From Neurospora intermedia (taxonomy: Eukaryota; Ascomycota; Sordariomycetes; Sordariales; Sordariaceae), in contig BTPP01000003.1 of assembly GCA_037102815.1 (NCBI GenBank), positions 1,674,001 through 1,738,000 on the forward strand: 64,000 nucleotides of DNA, read 5' to 3'. Under the pieces are notes generated by a model. The model had not been told where the DNA came from, made no database searches, and worked only from the letters and a program-made list of their open reading frames with translations. Positions 35,013 to 46,090 of this stretch are shown one piece after another. Numbering within the stretch: position 1 is the stretch's first letter; each line of letters opens with the position of its first letter. A program made the position numbers and the translations under genes.

Positions 35013-36614
35013 ATGACTTCAAACAAGCTTGATAATGAAGGCCACGATGCTCAACATCTTGATGTTTCACGCTCGGCGCTCAACCAAATTATCACTGGGG
35101 TTATCGCGGCTACAAAAGTGTCTGAAGGTATTTCAGAGCACGCACAATCGATCATATCAAACACCGGGCTCATCATCCAGCCGAAGAGGGACACTTTTAC
35201 GATAAGGGAATGGCTCGATAATGCCGTTCTTCGAACCAAAGATAACTCACCCGATTCGCAAGCATCATGGCAACTGATCCATCTCGCACTTGGTGTCTCA
35301 GTGCTGCGTCACAAGGCCAGACAGGGCCAGCCTATTGATGGCGCCGACCTAGACTTTGTATGGGGACTTGTCAGAGACGCAGTTACCGACCCAGTCCTTG
35401 CGCCACTTTTACCGGGCGCGTCCCGTAGTGCACAAGGCTTCCTCAGCGTTCCTCTTTGCAGCCTCATCAAAGACAATAGGATTGACGAGCTTTGGCGACT
35501 GCACGTTTGGCTGCCGGATGGTCACAGAGGAAACCGTGACTTTGCTATCCATTCACACCAACCTTTCGCTCAAAGCTGGATTCTTGCGGGTGAAGGCCGC
35601 GATCACCAATATGCGGTTACAGACCCGCAAGCCAAAGGTGCGCTGGACACGGCATATGCCCAATACAGGATCGCCTGGAGCGGCACAGGGAAAAGCCACG
35701 GGACAGCCTATGTGCCACATCAGTCTTACTCTATCGTCGAGAACACCGAGAAGATTGTTCATATCAAGCAGGTTGAGACTGCGGTTCATACTCGCGATAT
35801 GAGCTACACTGTTGGAGCCGGTGTACTCCACAGAACCAAAGTGCCAGCGGATACCTTGCATGCGACTCTCTTCTACTTTGATTCCAGCCGAGGATTCATA
35901 CAAGACGCGCCAGTGCTTGGGCCTGCAAATGGAGAATCTTACAAACAATATCGAGACGTGGGTAGCCAGCCACCTTCGTCACTCGCCAACATGGTGGAGG
36001 CAGTCCGCACCTTTGAGAGACTGATGGGAGAAGGACAGCGAGGTATGCATAGCGGAAATTTGGAAATGGCGCTGCGTAACTTCATCAGTGCGCTTGCTCT
36101 TTGCGAATCAGGGGCTGCTTCCGGTGCCATCCTGAACGGTGACCGTTACAAACAGTTGGCTTTTACCAAACTCGGTGGTACATACAGACGCCTTGGCAAG
36201 TATGAGCAGGCAAAACACTTGCTCGAGCAAGCAATGGCCATGTCGGAATCAAGTGAGCTGCGCGACGAAGCCAGTGGCGAGCTTGGTGTTATCTATCGGT
36301 CCATGGACCTGATGGATGATGCAAAGCGTATGCTTTGGGTTCAGGATAAAACAGCAAAGGAGTTTTAGGCGGAATGGTTCGCGTGCCGGTCGATCGGAAA
36401 CCCCTGTATGGTCAACTATCAACTGTCTCAGCAGCGTCAGGATGAGTCGTTCTTGTAACTAGCAGCAAATCAGCTCCTTGAACGCGTTGGTAGGTCTCAT
36501 CAAATCAGAGATACAATTGATTCGCAAGACCTGGATGCAGTTACAAGAGAACAGCGATTGAAGGGTGCGATAACTTGGGAGAAAATCGGTGTCTTCCGTC
36601 TTTCTCTATGCTAG
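35013..36614 (+). pseudogene. Decaying fungal TPR-repeat protein gene
   Basis: An ATG at 35013 opens a 451-codon frame to TAG at 36366-36368. The N-terminal two thirds have no domain I can name. Residues about 330-450 show tetratricopeptide-type helical pairs (LEMALRNFISALALCE, YKQLAFTKLGGTYRRLGKYEQAKHLLEQAM, ASGELGVIYRSMDLMDDAKRM). The same frame continues after the stop with AEWFACRSIG and MVNYQLSQQRQDESFL, then TAA (36456-36458), then LAANQLLERVGR to AITWEKIGVFRLSLC before TAG at 36612. That reads like further TPR sequence, so the gene seems broken by nonsense changes about 2 kb from the RIPed block. A shorter expressed protein cannot be excluded. Confidence 0.65.
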
Positions 36615-36745
36615 ATGGGGGATACCAACGGAACAGTTTCTGAAGATACTCCCTCATGTGAAGCGTGATAAGCGTAGTTTCTGGGTGATATGTTACCTCA
36701 CCACCACAACGCCCTTCCTTGATGCGTATTCGATGCTAACATGAT

Positions 36746-37113
36746 ATGTTGCTTCAGGACTTTGTCTGCGTTGGCCAAGATGATCCAATGTTAGGAGTGT
36801 CTGCTCTGCCGATAATCATTGCACAGTGCAATGCCATTGTCAGCTTAAGCGACGATCAATCACACGAGCGATCATGGTGTTCTGCCGATTCCATGATGAT
36901 CCAAACTCAAAAAAATAAAAGCGTACAACGTCCATACGTGTGTGGTATGAACAAGTGCTTGACGACTGAACTAATGGCATTCAGAACTGCACCTTGACGG
37001 ACGGTCCGATGGATTTGATGATCGTCATGGCAAACAAGTGTTTGATTGTTGAGACGGACCGACCTCAAGTCCTCTTTCTGGAAAGGCAATGCAAGTTCTT
37101 GCGTAAAGAGTAG
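36746..37113 (+). pseudogene. Frameshifted domain remnant, probably the 3' part of the TPR gene
   Basis: From about 36755 one frame reads DFVCVGQDDPMLGVSALPIIIAQCNAIVSL and HERSWCSADSMM. Near an A-rich run at 36909-36920 the sense shifts to another frame: IRVWYEQVLDD, one TGA, then GPMDLMIVMANK and ETDRPQVLFLERQCKFL, ending TAG at 37111. From memory, such QDD...LP...C...AWC and DRPKVLFLERQ segments occur together in fungal TPR or TIR-like proteins, so this is likely one decayed exon. The GTTGCTTCAG before it resembles a 3' splice site. The family assignment is inference. Confidence 0.45.
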
Positions 37114-37485
37114 CAATAAATCCTCGATATAGAGAACAAGCGCAACCACACCATAAGTGTATCATTGTAATTTACATTCCACGTTTGGTTATACACAATT
37201 CAAACATACAATACGGCTGTACATTACGGGCACGCGTATCTCCACATACGAAGCGGGGACTTCTGGAATTTTGGTGGAGTTCAACACGGCGGATCCCTGC
37301 TTTATCAGAGCTTATCTAGGCGGTCAGCAGTGGCACAAACCGTTCCTCCACTCTAATTTTTTGACGACCATCAATCAGTACAGTCGCCCATAGTAGCGAC
37401 CGGATTTGCTGCTTTACCTTGCTGTCCCATCCTCAATTCTCCTCCTGTACCTCCTTTTTGATATTAGGAGCAGCATATCTTTAAA
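37114..37485 (+). promoter_or_regulatory. Upstream region of NUG1
   Basis: No coding sequence recognised. It includes the short 5' leader of the GTPase gene. ACCTCC and CT-rich patches lie within 80 bp of the ATG, but no specific site can be named. Confidence 0.4.
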
Positions 37486-39211
37486 ATGGCCGGATCGATA
37501 ACAAAGCCCAAAAGTTAGTCAATCTTTCGCTGAGAACAATACAAACTCCTTCAATAAATATATTGACTGACGTTACTTAAAAACAGAGCCGAAATCGAAG
37601 CGTACACCTGTACGCCTCAGGCACAAGATCCAGAAGGCCTCGGCCGCGAAGCAACGCAAGGACAGAAAGCTCGCTAAGAAGAACCCAGAATGGCGCTCCA
37701 AGCTCAAGAAGGACCCGGGTATCCCCAACCTTTTCCCCTACAAGGAGAAGCTGTTGAACCAGATCGAGGAGGACCGCATTCGGAGAAAGGAACAGGAGCA
37801 GAAGCGTCGTGAGATGGCCAAGGCGGCCAAGACCGGCCAGGACAACAAGACGGACGCCGAGGGCGATGTCGAGGCGTTCGATGACGATCTGATGGACGAC
37901 GACGATGCTATGGAGGAGGATGGTAGCGACGTTGACGATGAGTCGAACCCCCTCGCTGCCCTGGTGGCCAGCGCCAGGAAAGCTGCCGAGCAGTACGACC
38001 GCGAGCTCCAGAGCGGCGACGAGATGGACGATGACGACGAGTCCGACGACGAGTCCGATGGCGAACCCACACAGTCCGGCGTTATTGAGGTTCCCGGCGG
38101 TGCCTCCTCGCGCAAGGCCTTCGACAAGGTTTTCAAGCAGGTTGTCGAGCAGGCTGATGTCATTCTTTACGTCCTCGACGCCCGTGATCCCGAAGGCACC
38201 CGCTCGAGGGACGTTGAGCGCGCCGTCATGGCTGCCGCCCACGGTGGCAAGCGCCTCATCCTCATCCTCAACAAGGTCGATCTGATCCCTCCCCCGGTCC
38301 TCCGCGGCTGGCTCACCCACCTGCGCCGCTACTTCCCCACGCTGCCGCTGCGCGCCTCTAACCCTGCTCCCAACGCCCACACCTTCCAGCACCGCGACAT
38401 TACCGTCCAAAGCACCAGCGCGGCTCTCTTCCGTGCGCTCAAGTCGTACGCTGTCTCGCGCAACCTCAAGCGCTCCATCCAGGTCGGCGTAATCGGCTAC
38501 CCCAACGTCGGCAAGTCGTCCGTCATCAACGCCCTCCTGTCCCGCCTCAGCAACAGCCGCGGCCAGCACAACGCCTGCCCTGCCGGTGCCGAGGCCGGCG
38601 TCACCACCTCGATCCGCCAGGTCAAGATCGACAGCAAGCTGACGCTGCTTGACTCGCCCGGTATCGTGTTCCCTTCCACTGCCGGCAACTCGACCTTCAC
38701 CCCCAAGAACCAGACCGAGGCGCACGCCCACCTGGTGCTCCTCAACGCCATCCCGCCCAAGCAGATTGAGGACCCGGTTCCCGCCGTGACGCTGCTGCTC
38801 AAGCGCCTGTCAGCCACCCCCGAGCTGATGGACAAGATGATGAAGGTGTACGACCTTCCCCCCTTGCTGCGCGACCCCAAGAACGGCGACCCCACCATGG
38901 ACTTCCTCGTCCAGGTTGCCCGCAAGCGCGGCAGGCTGGGCAGGGGCGGTATCCCCAATATTCAGGCCGCTGCCATGACTGTCGTGACCGACTGGCGCGA
39001 CGGTCGTATCCAGGGCTGGATCGATGCTCCCGTCTTGGCCGTGGCTGGTACCGCCACTGCTCCTGCTCCTGCTGGCGGCAAGTCTGCTACCGCTGATGAG
39101 CCCCTAGCGGATCAGAAGGTGATCGTGACCGAGTGGGCCAAGGAGTTCAAGCTGGATGGTCTTTGGGGAGATGAGGAGGAGACGGCGACTCCGGATGTTG
39201 AGATGCAGTAA
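37486..39211 (+). CDS. NUG1: Nucleolar GTPase NUG1 / nucleostemin family (GNL3)
   Basis: Exons 37486-37513 and 37587-39211, with a 73-bp intron (GTTAGT...ACAG), encode 550 residues. The tiny first exon is chosen because it joins in frame to the conserved basic N-terminus (KSKRTPVRLRHKIQKASAAK, then KKDPGIPNLFPYKEKLL), the GN3L/Grn1 region that binds nucleolar components. An acidic linker follows (about 100-170). The GTPase motifs then appear in circularly permuted order: DARDPEGTRS (207-216), NKVD (238-241, G4), GYPNVGKSS (313-321, G1) and DSPG (365-368, G3). The protein ends in WAKEFKLDGLWGDEEE. The family promotes maturation and export of pre-60S ribosomes from the nucleolus. It is convergent with DIS3. 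Nog2 relatives are less likely given the N-terminus. Confidence 0.93.
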
Positions 39212-39741
39212 AGCGATTTATTCCCCTTTTCTTGGTCTGTATGTTGACAGTTGTTGTTGAGCATTTCGCTTTTTTGTTTCTTTTTTGTTTTCGGTTGCGT
39301 CGGTGGTCAATGTCGTAATGAGTATGTTGTTGTTTTGCATGTCAGAAACACCATACAACGAACCCCGGAGCTGGACACATCTTTGTGAAGAGGCGTTTTG
39401 GCGTCAAGGTGGGAAAGAGCAAAAAGGGAGACAGGCTGGCTGGCATAAAAATAGGTCAAATATAGCCTGATTTTAAACACCTCTACGACAAAAGGCTTTT
39501 GGAAGTGAAGCTTTCAATTCTTTCTGACAATTCGTGCATCGTTCATCATACCGAACTGGTTTTCAATGGCCTATCAACGAGTTCGAAAGCAACGACATTT
39601 CGAAAATGACTTCATGAACGTTTAGATAGCCGAAAGTAAAAAAAAAAAAAAAAAACAATGTATTGCCCTACAAAAGTTCCATCATGGGTATTCCTAACCT
39701 GTACCCCATCTCGAATATTGAAGCATCCATCTTCAACAAAT
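39212..39741. other. Convergent 3' intergenic region of NUG1 and DIS3
   Basis: Holds the 3' UTRs of both genes. T-rich stretches follow the NUG1 stop and a run of 18 A lies at about 39639-39656. No gene recognised; small frames here have no motif. Confidence 0.5.
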
Positions 39742-42696
39742 CTAATAAGTACTAACAAGCTCCATCTTTACCCCCCTCTTCCCCGTCGTCTCATCCTTCT
39801 GATCCGTCACCCTCACCCTGACCTTCTGGAACAACTCCACCTTAAGCTCCCTGCTTCCCGACGTGGTCAGCGTGTACGTCTCGGCATCATACGTCGCCGC
39901 CGGCTCCGGCTCCGCCAGATCACGCAGACGGATCAAGCTCTCGATACCGAACTTCGGCACAAGCACAACAAAGCCATTGCTAAAGATCTTCATGACGAAG
40001 CCGTCCTCCTCCGTAGCCTTGCCGCGCAGGGCCTGGCCGACATAGTAAGCAATGCTGGCACGGCCGGCCAGCTGGGCGTTGCGGTGGCGCACGTTGATGT
40101 TCTTGCACACGGCCTCGAGGCGGCCACGGGAGCGGACGGCCGGGTGGACGGCCTCGTACTCAATCGCGGCGGCGAGCTGCCGATGGGCAACTAAATCGGC
40201 GTAGCGGCGGATGGGCGACGTGAAGTGCGTGTAGATCTCAGAGGCTAAGCCGTAGTGGCGGAACTCCGGGTAGGATTGGGTGCCCGAGCAAAAGTACTCG
40301 GCCGACATCATGCAGCGCGTGGCCATGATGCGGATGAGCGTGTTGAAGAAGGGCTCCTTGGGGTCGACGCACAGGTCGAGGCTATCGGCGAGGGCACGCG
40401 AGGACTCGACGGAAAGGTCGAGACCCTTCTTGACGCGCAGCTGGTTGGCGAGCTCGTCGAAGTTGGTCTTGGGTGGGGCCGCGTGACGACGCAGGATGGC
40501 GGTTTGTGGGAAGGCTTCGTAGATCTTGGCGGCCACGCTGGTGTTCGCGAGAAGCATGAACTCTTCGACGAGAGACATGGTAGGGAGGTGCTCCTTGGTC
40601 TTGACGTCGATGGGATCGGAAGTCTCGGACTCCATGTGGACCTTGATCTCGGGGGAGGAGAGACTGAGGGCACCGGCGTCCAACCTCTTCTGCTTCAGCT
40701 TCTTGGAAAGCTCAAGCAGTGTCCGGATGCTGTTTGTGAGCTCATCTTGTTGCGAAGCATCGTCGATGCGCAGCTGTGCTTGTTCGTAGCTGAAGGCCTC
40801 ACGAGATTTGATGACCGACTTGGTGAATCTCGATCCGACAATGTCGGCGTTGGAATTCATCTCCCAGATGACAGAGAAAGCATAACGCTCGACGTAGGGC
40901 TTGAGCGAGCATAGATCAGTACCCAGAAGCATGGGCAACATGTCAATGCGCTTGTCGACCAGGTAGACCGTTGTGCCACGGATGCTGGCTTCGGTATCCA
41001 TGGCATTGTTGGGCTTCACGAAGTGGGACACGTCAGCAATGTGCACACCAACCTCGAAGTTGCCATTGGGGAGAGCGCGAGCGTGGAGCGCATCGTCGAT
41101 ATCTTGGCAGCCGATAGGATCGATACTGCAGATGAGAAGGTCGCGAAGGTCTTGTCTGTCTCTCCATCCCGGGTCGTCCATACTTGCAGGTACCTTCCAA
41201 TCGTGACCCTCCTTGGGAAGGCAGTCAAGGACAGTCTTGGGGAAGGGCCTATACTGCACATCGTACTCAAGTAACAACGCCTCGGTCTCAGCAGCCTTCG
41301 TTTCGAGCTCACCAAGAGACCGGACAAAGTGACCAGTCGGGTGGCGAGATGTTCTGTCCCAAGCATCAATCGTGACGAGAATCCTCTTTCCTAGAAGCTC
41401 GGCGACCTGCCTGGTACGCAGGCGGATCTTGGGAATCTTCTTGTCCATCGGAATAACAAAGACACTGTCTTGCTTCCGACCTTGCGCTGCCGATGAACTG
41501 ACTGAAGACTGGTCGATATGGCCGACATATTGACGCCAGTTCCGTTTGATTACACCGACCACCTTTGCGGTTGGCAGAGCATGACCTTCGGTGGTTTTGG
41601 CCAACGTCCGCTTGGCCTCTTCTTGTAGCACCTTGCGCTCCTTCTCTGAAATCACGTCAGATCCCTCTTCCGTTGGATTCTCGTTCATAGTGACAGCCTC
41701 CTCCTCAATGACCTGGGTTGACGGCTGCTTCCATTGGTCCTTTGGCAGAACTTCCACCACAACCAAGTCACCGTCAACGGCACGGTTGATGTTTTCTCTG
41801 CCCAATATTAGTAGCGCCTTGGGGAACGCAGGAACTCTGATGGAGCCTTCCAGGTAGTTGTAAGGCGAGACGTTGAAGATGCCCTGGTGAAGCAAGCCAT
41901 TCTTGACGCCCGTGTTCATCTTGGACAGGGTATAGTGTTCGGGGTAAAGGAACTGTCCGGGTTTCTTTTCGATAAGCGCATCGCGCTCCTCCAATTCTGG
42001 AATCATATCCAGAAGCTGCTCGCCATCCTTGAGCTGGCTGACATAGTTAGCCAGAGAGTAGGCCGGGATACCGTCCTCCTTGGCCTTCCGCAGGTTATCC
42101 CGATCATTACTCAGCATAACCACGGCGGGTGCCTTCTTGGATGTCTTGGAAAGATGTTCGTTGTACCACTTGACGGCTTTGCGCACGGCGCGGTCGTTGC
42201 GGTCGTTGACGGACTCGTTCTCTTCGCGGGTGACGTAGGTCTCAAGGCGGAACTCGTTGAAGAAGACGTAGAATCGCTTGTCTTCGCTCTTGGTCAAGCT
42301 GACGAGTCGGTTGTACAGCGGCAGTGAGCGGGCTCGGACTTCTTCGAGAACAACTTGTAGGACGATTACATCGTAGAATGCAGAGCTCTGCTCGAAGAGG
42401 TCCATGGCGCTGAGGAAAGCGTTGGTGTCGGGGACGATGTAATGGCCTTGCGTGAAGACGCTGGTGCCGGCGGGCTTCTCTGAGAGTACAAAAGGAATCG
42501 GACGGTTGGCGGCATCTCTGGGCGCAATCTTGAGGCAGGCATTGCAGAGCTTGGAAGAACAGGGGATATCTTGACGCAGGTAAACCTCGCGCACAATCTT
42601 CTGCACCTTGCCACTCTTCGTCGAGCGCACGTAGACTTTGCTCGAAATGTTCTGGGCAAACGGGTCGGACTCGAAGGATCTCTTTAAGCTCGCCAT
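39742..42696 (-). CDS. DIS3: Exosome catalytic subunit DIS3/RRP44 (3'-5' exoribonuclease and endonuclease)
   Basis: A single exon of 984 codons with start context AACCATGGC; family members are 950-1000 residues. The CR3 cysteines are at 46, 51 and 54 (CSSKLCNAC). The PIN endonuclease domain (about 85-230) shows acidic residues D90 (VPDTN), E119, D168 and D198 (SNDRD). Two cold-shock-type domains span about 250-480. The RNB exonuclease domain (about 490-850) has the catalytic cluster SIDPIGCQDIDDA with D516, D522, D524 and D525. A C-terminal S1 domain covers about 890-975. All key residues are present. As the active nuclease of the nuclear and cytoplasmic exosome it degrades and trims rRNA, snoRNA and aberrant mRNA. 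No intron is needed. Confidence 0.97.
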   Translation of the reverse strand: MASLKRSFESDPFAQNISSKVYVRSTKSGKVQKIVREVYLRQDIPCSSKLCNACLKIAPRDAANRPIPFVLSEKPAGTSVFTQGHYIVPDTNAFLSAMDLFEQSSAFYDVIVLQVVLEEVRARSLPLYNRLVSLTKSEDKRFYVFFNEFRLETYVTREENESVNDRNDRAVRKAVKWYNEHLSKTSKKAPAVVMLSNDRDNLRKAKEDGIPAYSLANYVSQLKDGEQLLDMIPELEERDALIEKKPGQFLYPEHYTLSKMNTGVKNGLLHQGIFNVSPYNYLEGSIRVPAFPKALLILGRENINRAVDGDLVVVEVLPKDQWKQPSTQVIEEEAVTMNENPTEEGSDVISEKERKVLQEEAKRTLAKTTEGHALPTAKVVGVIKRNWRQYVGHIDQSSVSSSAAQGRKQDSVFVIPMDKKIPKIRLRTRQVAELLGKRILVTIDAWDRTSRHPTGHFVRSLGELETKAAETEALLLEYDVQYRPFPKTVLDCLPKEGHDWKVPASMDDPGWRDRQDLRDLLICSIDPIGCQDIDDALHARALPNGNFEVGVHIADVSHFVKPNNAMDTEASIRGTTVYLVDKRIDMLPMLLGTDLCSLKPYVERYAFSVIWEMNSNADIVGSRFTKSVIKSREAFSYEQAQLRIDDASQQDELTNSIRTLLELSKKLKQKRLDAGALSLSSPEIKVHMESETSDPIDVKTKEHLPTMSLVEEFMLLANTSVAAKIYEAFPQTAILRRHAAPPKTNFDELANQLRVKKGLDLSVESSRALADSLDLCVDPKEPFFNTLIRIMATRCMMSAEYFCSGTQSYPEFRHYGLASEIYTHFTSPIRRYADLVAHRQLAAAIEYEAVHPAVRSRGRLEAVCKNINVRHRNAQLAGRASIAYYVGQALRGKATEEDGFVMKIFSNGFVVLVPKFGIESLIRLRDLAEPEPAATYDAETYTLTTSGSRELKVELFQKVRVRVTDQKDETTGKRGVKMELVSTY

Positions 42697-45600
42697 GGTT
42701 GCAGTCGTTGTCGTCAGGGTTGACGACAGCCGGGTGGTTCAGCAAACGGGCGGAAGGAAAAGTTGAAGTTGTTGATCTGGAGATGGAATTTTTAGGTGGT
42801 GATGGCTGCCGCCACTACCGCATGGACGATTGAGGTGGTTGCCCTGCACTATCAAACCAGGACTTAGGTAATGGTGGGGGCGCTTGTCCAGCTAATCAGC
42901 GACCGGTCCGCGCTTGACTTAGACGCGTCTTTGTAGCCGCTCCACTGGGACCTGCTCCAAGTTACACACCACCAAGACGTACGTATTGCATACCAAAAAT
43001 ACATAAATACGGGCAGCACGTGTATTCCCCGACAGGTGACAAACGGACACTCCCGCCGTTCGTCACTCTCGGCCATCCTGTCACCATCAATCATCTCATC
43101 TCGGTGGCCGGCCGCTGGCCCACTCACACACACCTCACCTCCATACCTCAATAGGGTACAGGCCACCTAAAAACCGACCCGGGTTACAGTCGCACATCTC
43201 GAACTTCAGACTCGGCACCTCACACATGCACGCACATAGCAACCCTCAGCAAGTGGATGCAAGCACCCGCCGAGTGTCTAAAAACGCAGACTCGTGGGCG
43301 ATGGAATCGTCCTGACCAACATGCCCCGAAGCCTAGAAATGGCTTATACCGCGGGAGACATATGTTGTACAAAATCTATTGGGCTTATAGTCTGGATGTG
43401 GTGAAAACATTCTCTTGGTTCTATTAGATGAGTCCAGATCAGATCAAGTTTTGGCCATAATACGACATGCTTGGTGTTGGGCAATCCATCATAGATAGGA
43501 TGAGGATAGGAGGTCTGTCCAGCGTGGACTGTGCGTTTATCTCCTATAGACCTACTCAGCTACACATGTCCATTCAGAAATCTCCATCTATAGCGACCAT
43601 GGGTAGTAGGGGTTGGTTTGACTTCCAATTGCCTTTCTACCCTTTTGTCGTCAGTCGCGTCAAAGTAACCAATGTCAAAAAGCGGCATTATATCTATCTC
43701 CTAGAGCCGTTATCGAACCTCTCATCCGCCCACCCACCCACACATTCATCCATCCATCCATCCATCCATCCATCCATCCACAAGACCTGCTGAACCGGTC
43801 ATGCATACCCCCATCATGTTACACATCTTATATGCAGTATAACTACGACAGCTGTCAATATCATCTGCATGAGCTCCCCCTTCCCAAAGATGCTAGATAC
43901 CTGTTTCGTGTTACAAAATCAGCACCTCGGTCTGATACGTAGGTTAGTAGTGGACCCCTTGACCCCGTGACAGTCGGCCTTGATCTATCCACATTGAACC
44001 TTACCATTCCGTTCGGGCAATTTGTAACAGAGGTTTTCAGAGATCGTTATCATAAAGCGTCAATGTTTCTTCGATTTCTGCGCAGTTCAAGCTACCTAGC
44101 AAAATCGGACCCCCAGATCATATGATCTGCATTCAACTTTCAACCGGTCTATTTTTCCAGATTAAAGCTTGGTGGTTGTTGGCATGGTCGCATCATCACA
44201 ACCCACTGCAGTGCGGTCGGTGCCTGTGCGGAACTCACTCGCTTCCAGGAAGACTTGAGACATGACTTGGGGCATTATAAGATGTCAGGATGTGATGAAG
44301 ATGTATGTAAGCATGGTACGTAGAGATTGGGAGGTGTGTGCACTACAACGTGCTGCATTTGTCTCGCCTATTCAGTAGCCTAGGTAGTTTGAAGGTATAA
44401 CGGTAAGCAGGGAGGGACTGTTAGATGGGGAGGCGGAGGGGGAGGGCAAGGGGGGGCGGAAGGGGTCGCTAGGCCGGTCAAGTCGGGTGTAACCCTTCCG
44501 CAACATGCTTTTGAGACCTAACCACGCTGGTGTGGACTGGCAGGTAGTCTAGTCTGTGCTTCGTGGTACCGTAGGCTTCACGATATCCCTGTGACTCTTT
44601 GCATTCCACACATGGGAAGAGTTATGGAAGGCTTGTTCTGTCTGAGACATTTCGATGCAAGAGGCATAATTTTTCAAGATTTTCTCAACTTGTCGGTCCG
44701 TTCGTCATTATTTTTTTCGGCTTGGGAGACTGCTGGTATCATTTGTTGTAGCATTCGCTCTGTAGAGTATAGCAAAGCCCCTCTGATATGGCCAGGACGG
44801 TCGGACAAAAAGATACAGTAGCGGAAACGATCTTCTTGCCCGTCAAGTGAACTATGAGCTTGCTTCTTTGCCTTGGAAAGCGCCGAAAATAGCAAAGACG
44901 AGGTCATGATGGCCGACGGAAGCTTAACATTATGGACATGTAACGATGGAACCGGTTCATCACTCGCGCCAATCTTACCCTCATTTCGGGAGCAGTGGTA
45001 TCTTCGTAGGTTTGGGCAGAGCCTAATAGGCCGGTTGACTTAGGTACAGTACCCCCATAGACGCTTCAGCAACATCAGACGGCCATCCCGGCCCAGATCT
45101 GCTCAACTCCACCTTGCTCTTTGAGGACATCGCGGCATTCGAAACCAACAGTTCACGGTACATGTCTGGAAGATGGGATAGCTATAAGGGATGACTGGGG
45201 GTAGAGGTGAGCAAGGGTAGGGCAATCTTCCAGAAGAAATTGCGGGAGAGCAAAGAAACCAAAGGGTCAAAGTTAGGTCCATTGTGCCGTGCGGTGCCGT
45301 TCCAATGATTGCTTTCCGATGTTGGTCGGACGAGGCACTGGATCAGCGAGGGATGTTGTGACATGCAGCCATGATATGCACATGAGTTGCATATGTAGTG
45401 TAGGTAGAGGCGCCATCATGAGAAGAGGGTGCAAGCCTATAACTTCAAATGCTAGGGTCCCGGAAGTTATCGAATATAATAGTGCTTCCAAATCCAGGTG
45501 GGCTGCTTACTCCCTGATACCACCAGTGATGCATGCCTTCGGATCCCGGACTGAAATCTTTTTTTTTTTTTGGAGGCTTGATATTTCCGGGAAACTGATG

Positions 45601-46088
45601 CTAATTCAGGGAACTTTCGGGTATCAGTTATTTGGCTGTTAAAACTGAGAGTTGGCCTTTCAGAAAGAAGAGTCGCGTACCTAGTGAGGATGGAAGGGGA
45701 ATGAATCTCATGAACAGGGCATCGTTACCAACCTTTCTGACTTACCGTCGTGTTTCCTCACATGCAGAATTTCCGCTCACACATTTCTGTATGAGATTAG
45801 CATCTGCCTTCTCTTACGCAGGGCCACAGAAATAATATTCAATGGATATGGAAACCTTCGGCGCTGATGCTGACATTCACCCGAATTTTTTTTTTTTCTG
45901 TTTTTTCGGGGATATCTGGATGAAGTCCAAGTAGTCACGCGGGCCACGCGGGACAAAGGGAATCCGGAGGTTCCACTCAGACACTCGCTCACAAGGTTCC
46001 GAAGGTTGGAGTCCGCATGGGGAGCTGGGGTTGACAACCCCGGCTGCCACGCCGTGGTGGTGGAGGTCGCGGCAGTAGGAGTGTGGTT
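42697..46088. other. Gene-poor region, DIS3 upstream side
   Basis: Unique, normal-GC sequence beginning with the DIS3 promoter. No conserved coding segment recognised on either strand; open frames are under 120 codons and lack motifs. It contains an (ATCC)n microsatellite (43748-43779) and a G-run cluster (44427-44456). Orphan genes or non-coding RNAs cannot be excluded. Confidence 0.45.
43748..43779 (+). repeat. (ATCC)n microsatellite
   Basis: About eight tandem ATCC/CATC units within a CCCACC-rich stretch. Simple repeat with no apparent gene context. Confidence 0.85.
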
Positions 46089-46090
46089 TA

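Noticed and set aside
37577-38731. 384-residue - frame opposite NUG1
   Set aside because: GC-rich antisense shadow; NUG1 on + has all GTPase motifs and the better start.
40255-40914. 219-residue + frame opposite DIS3
   Set aside because: Antisense shadow of the conserved RNB domain, with no motif of its own.
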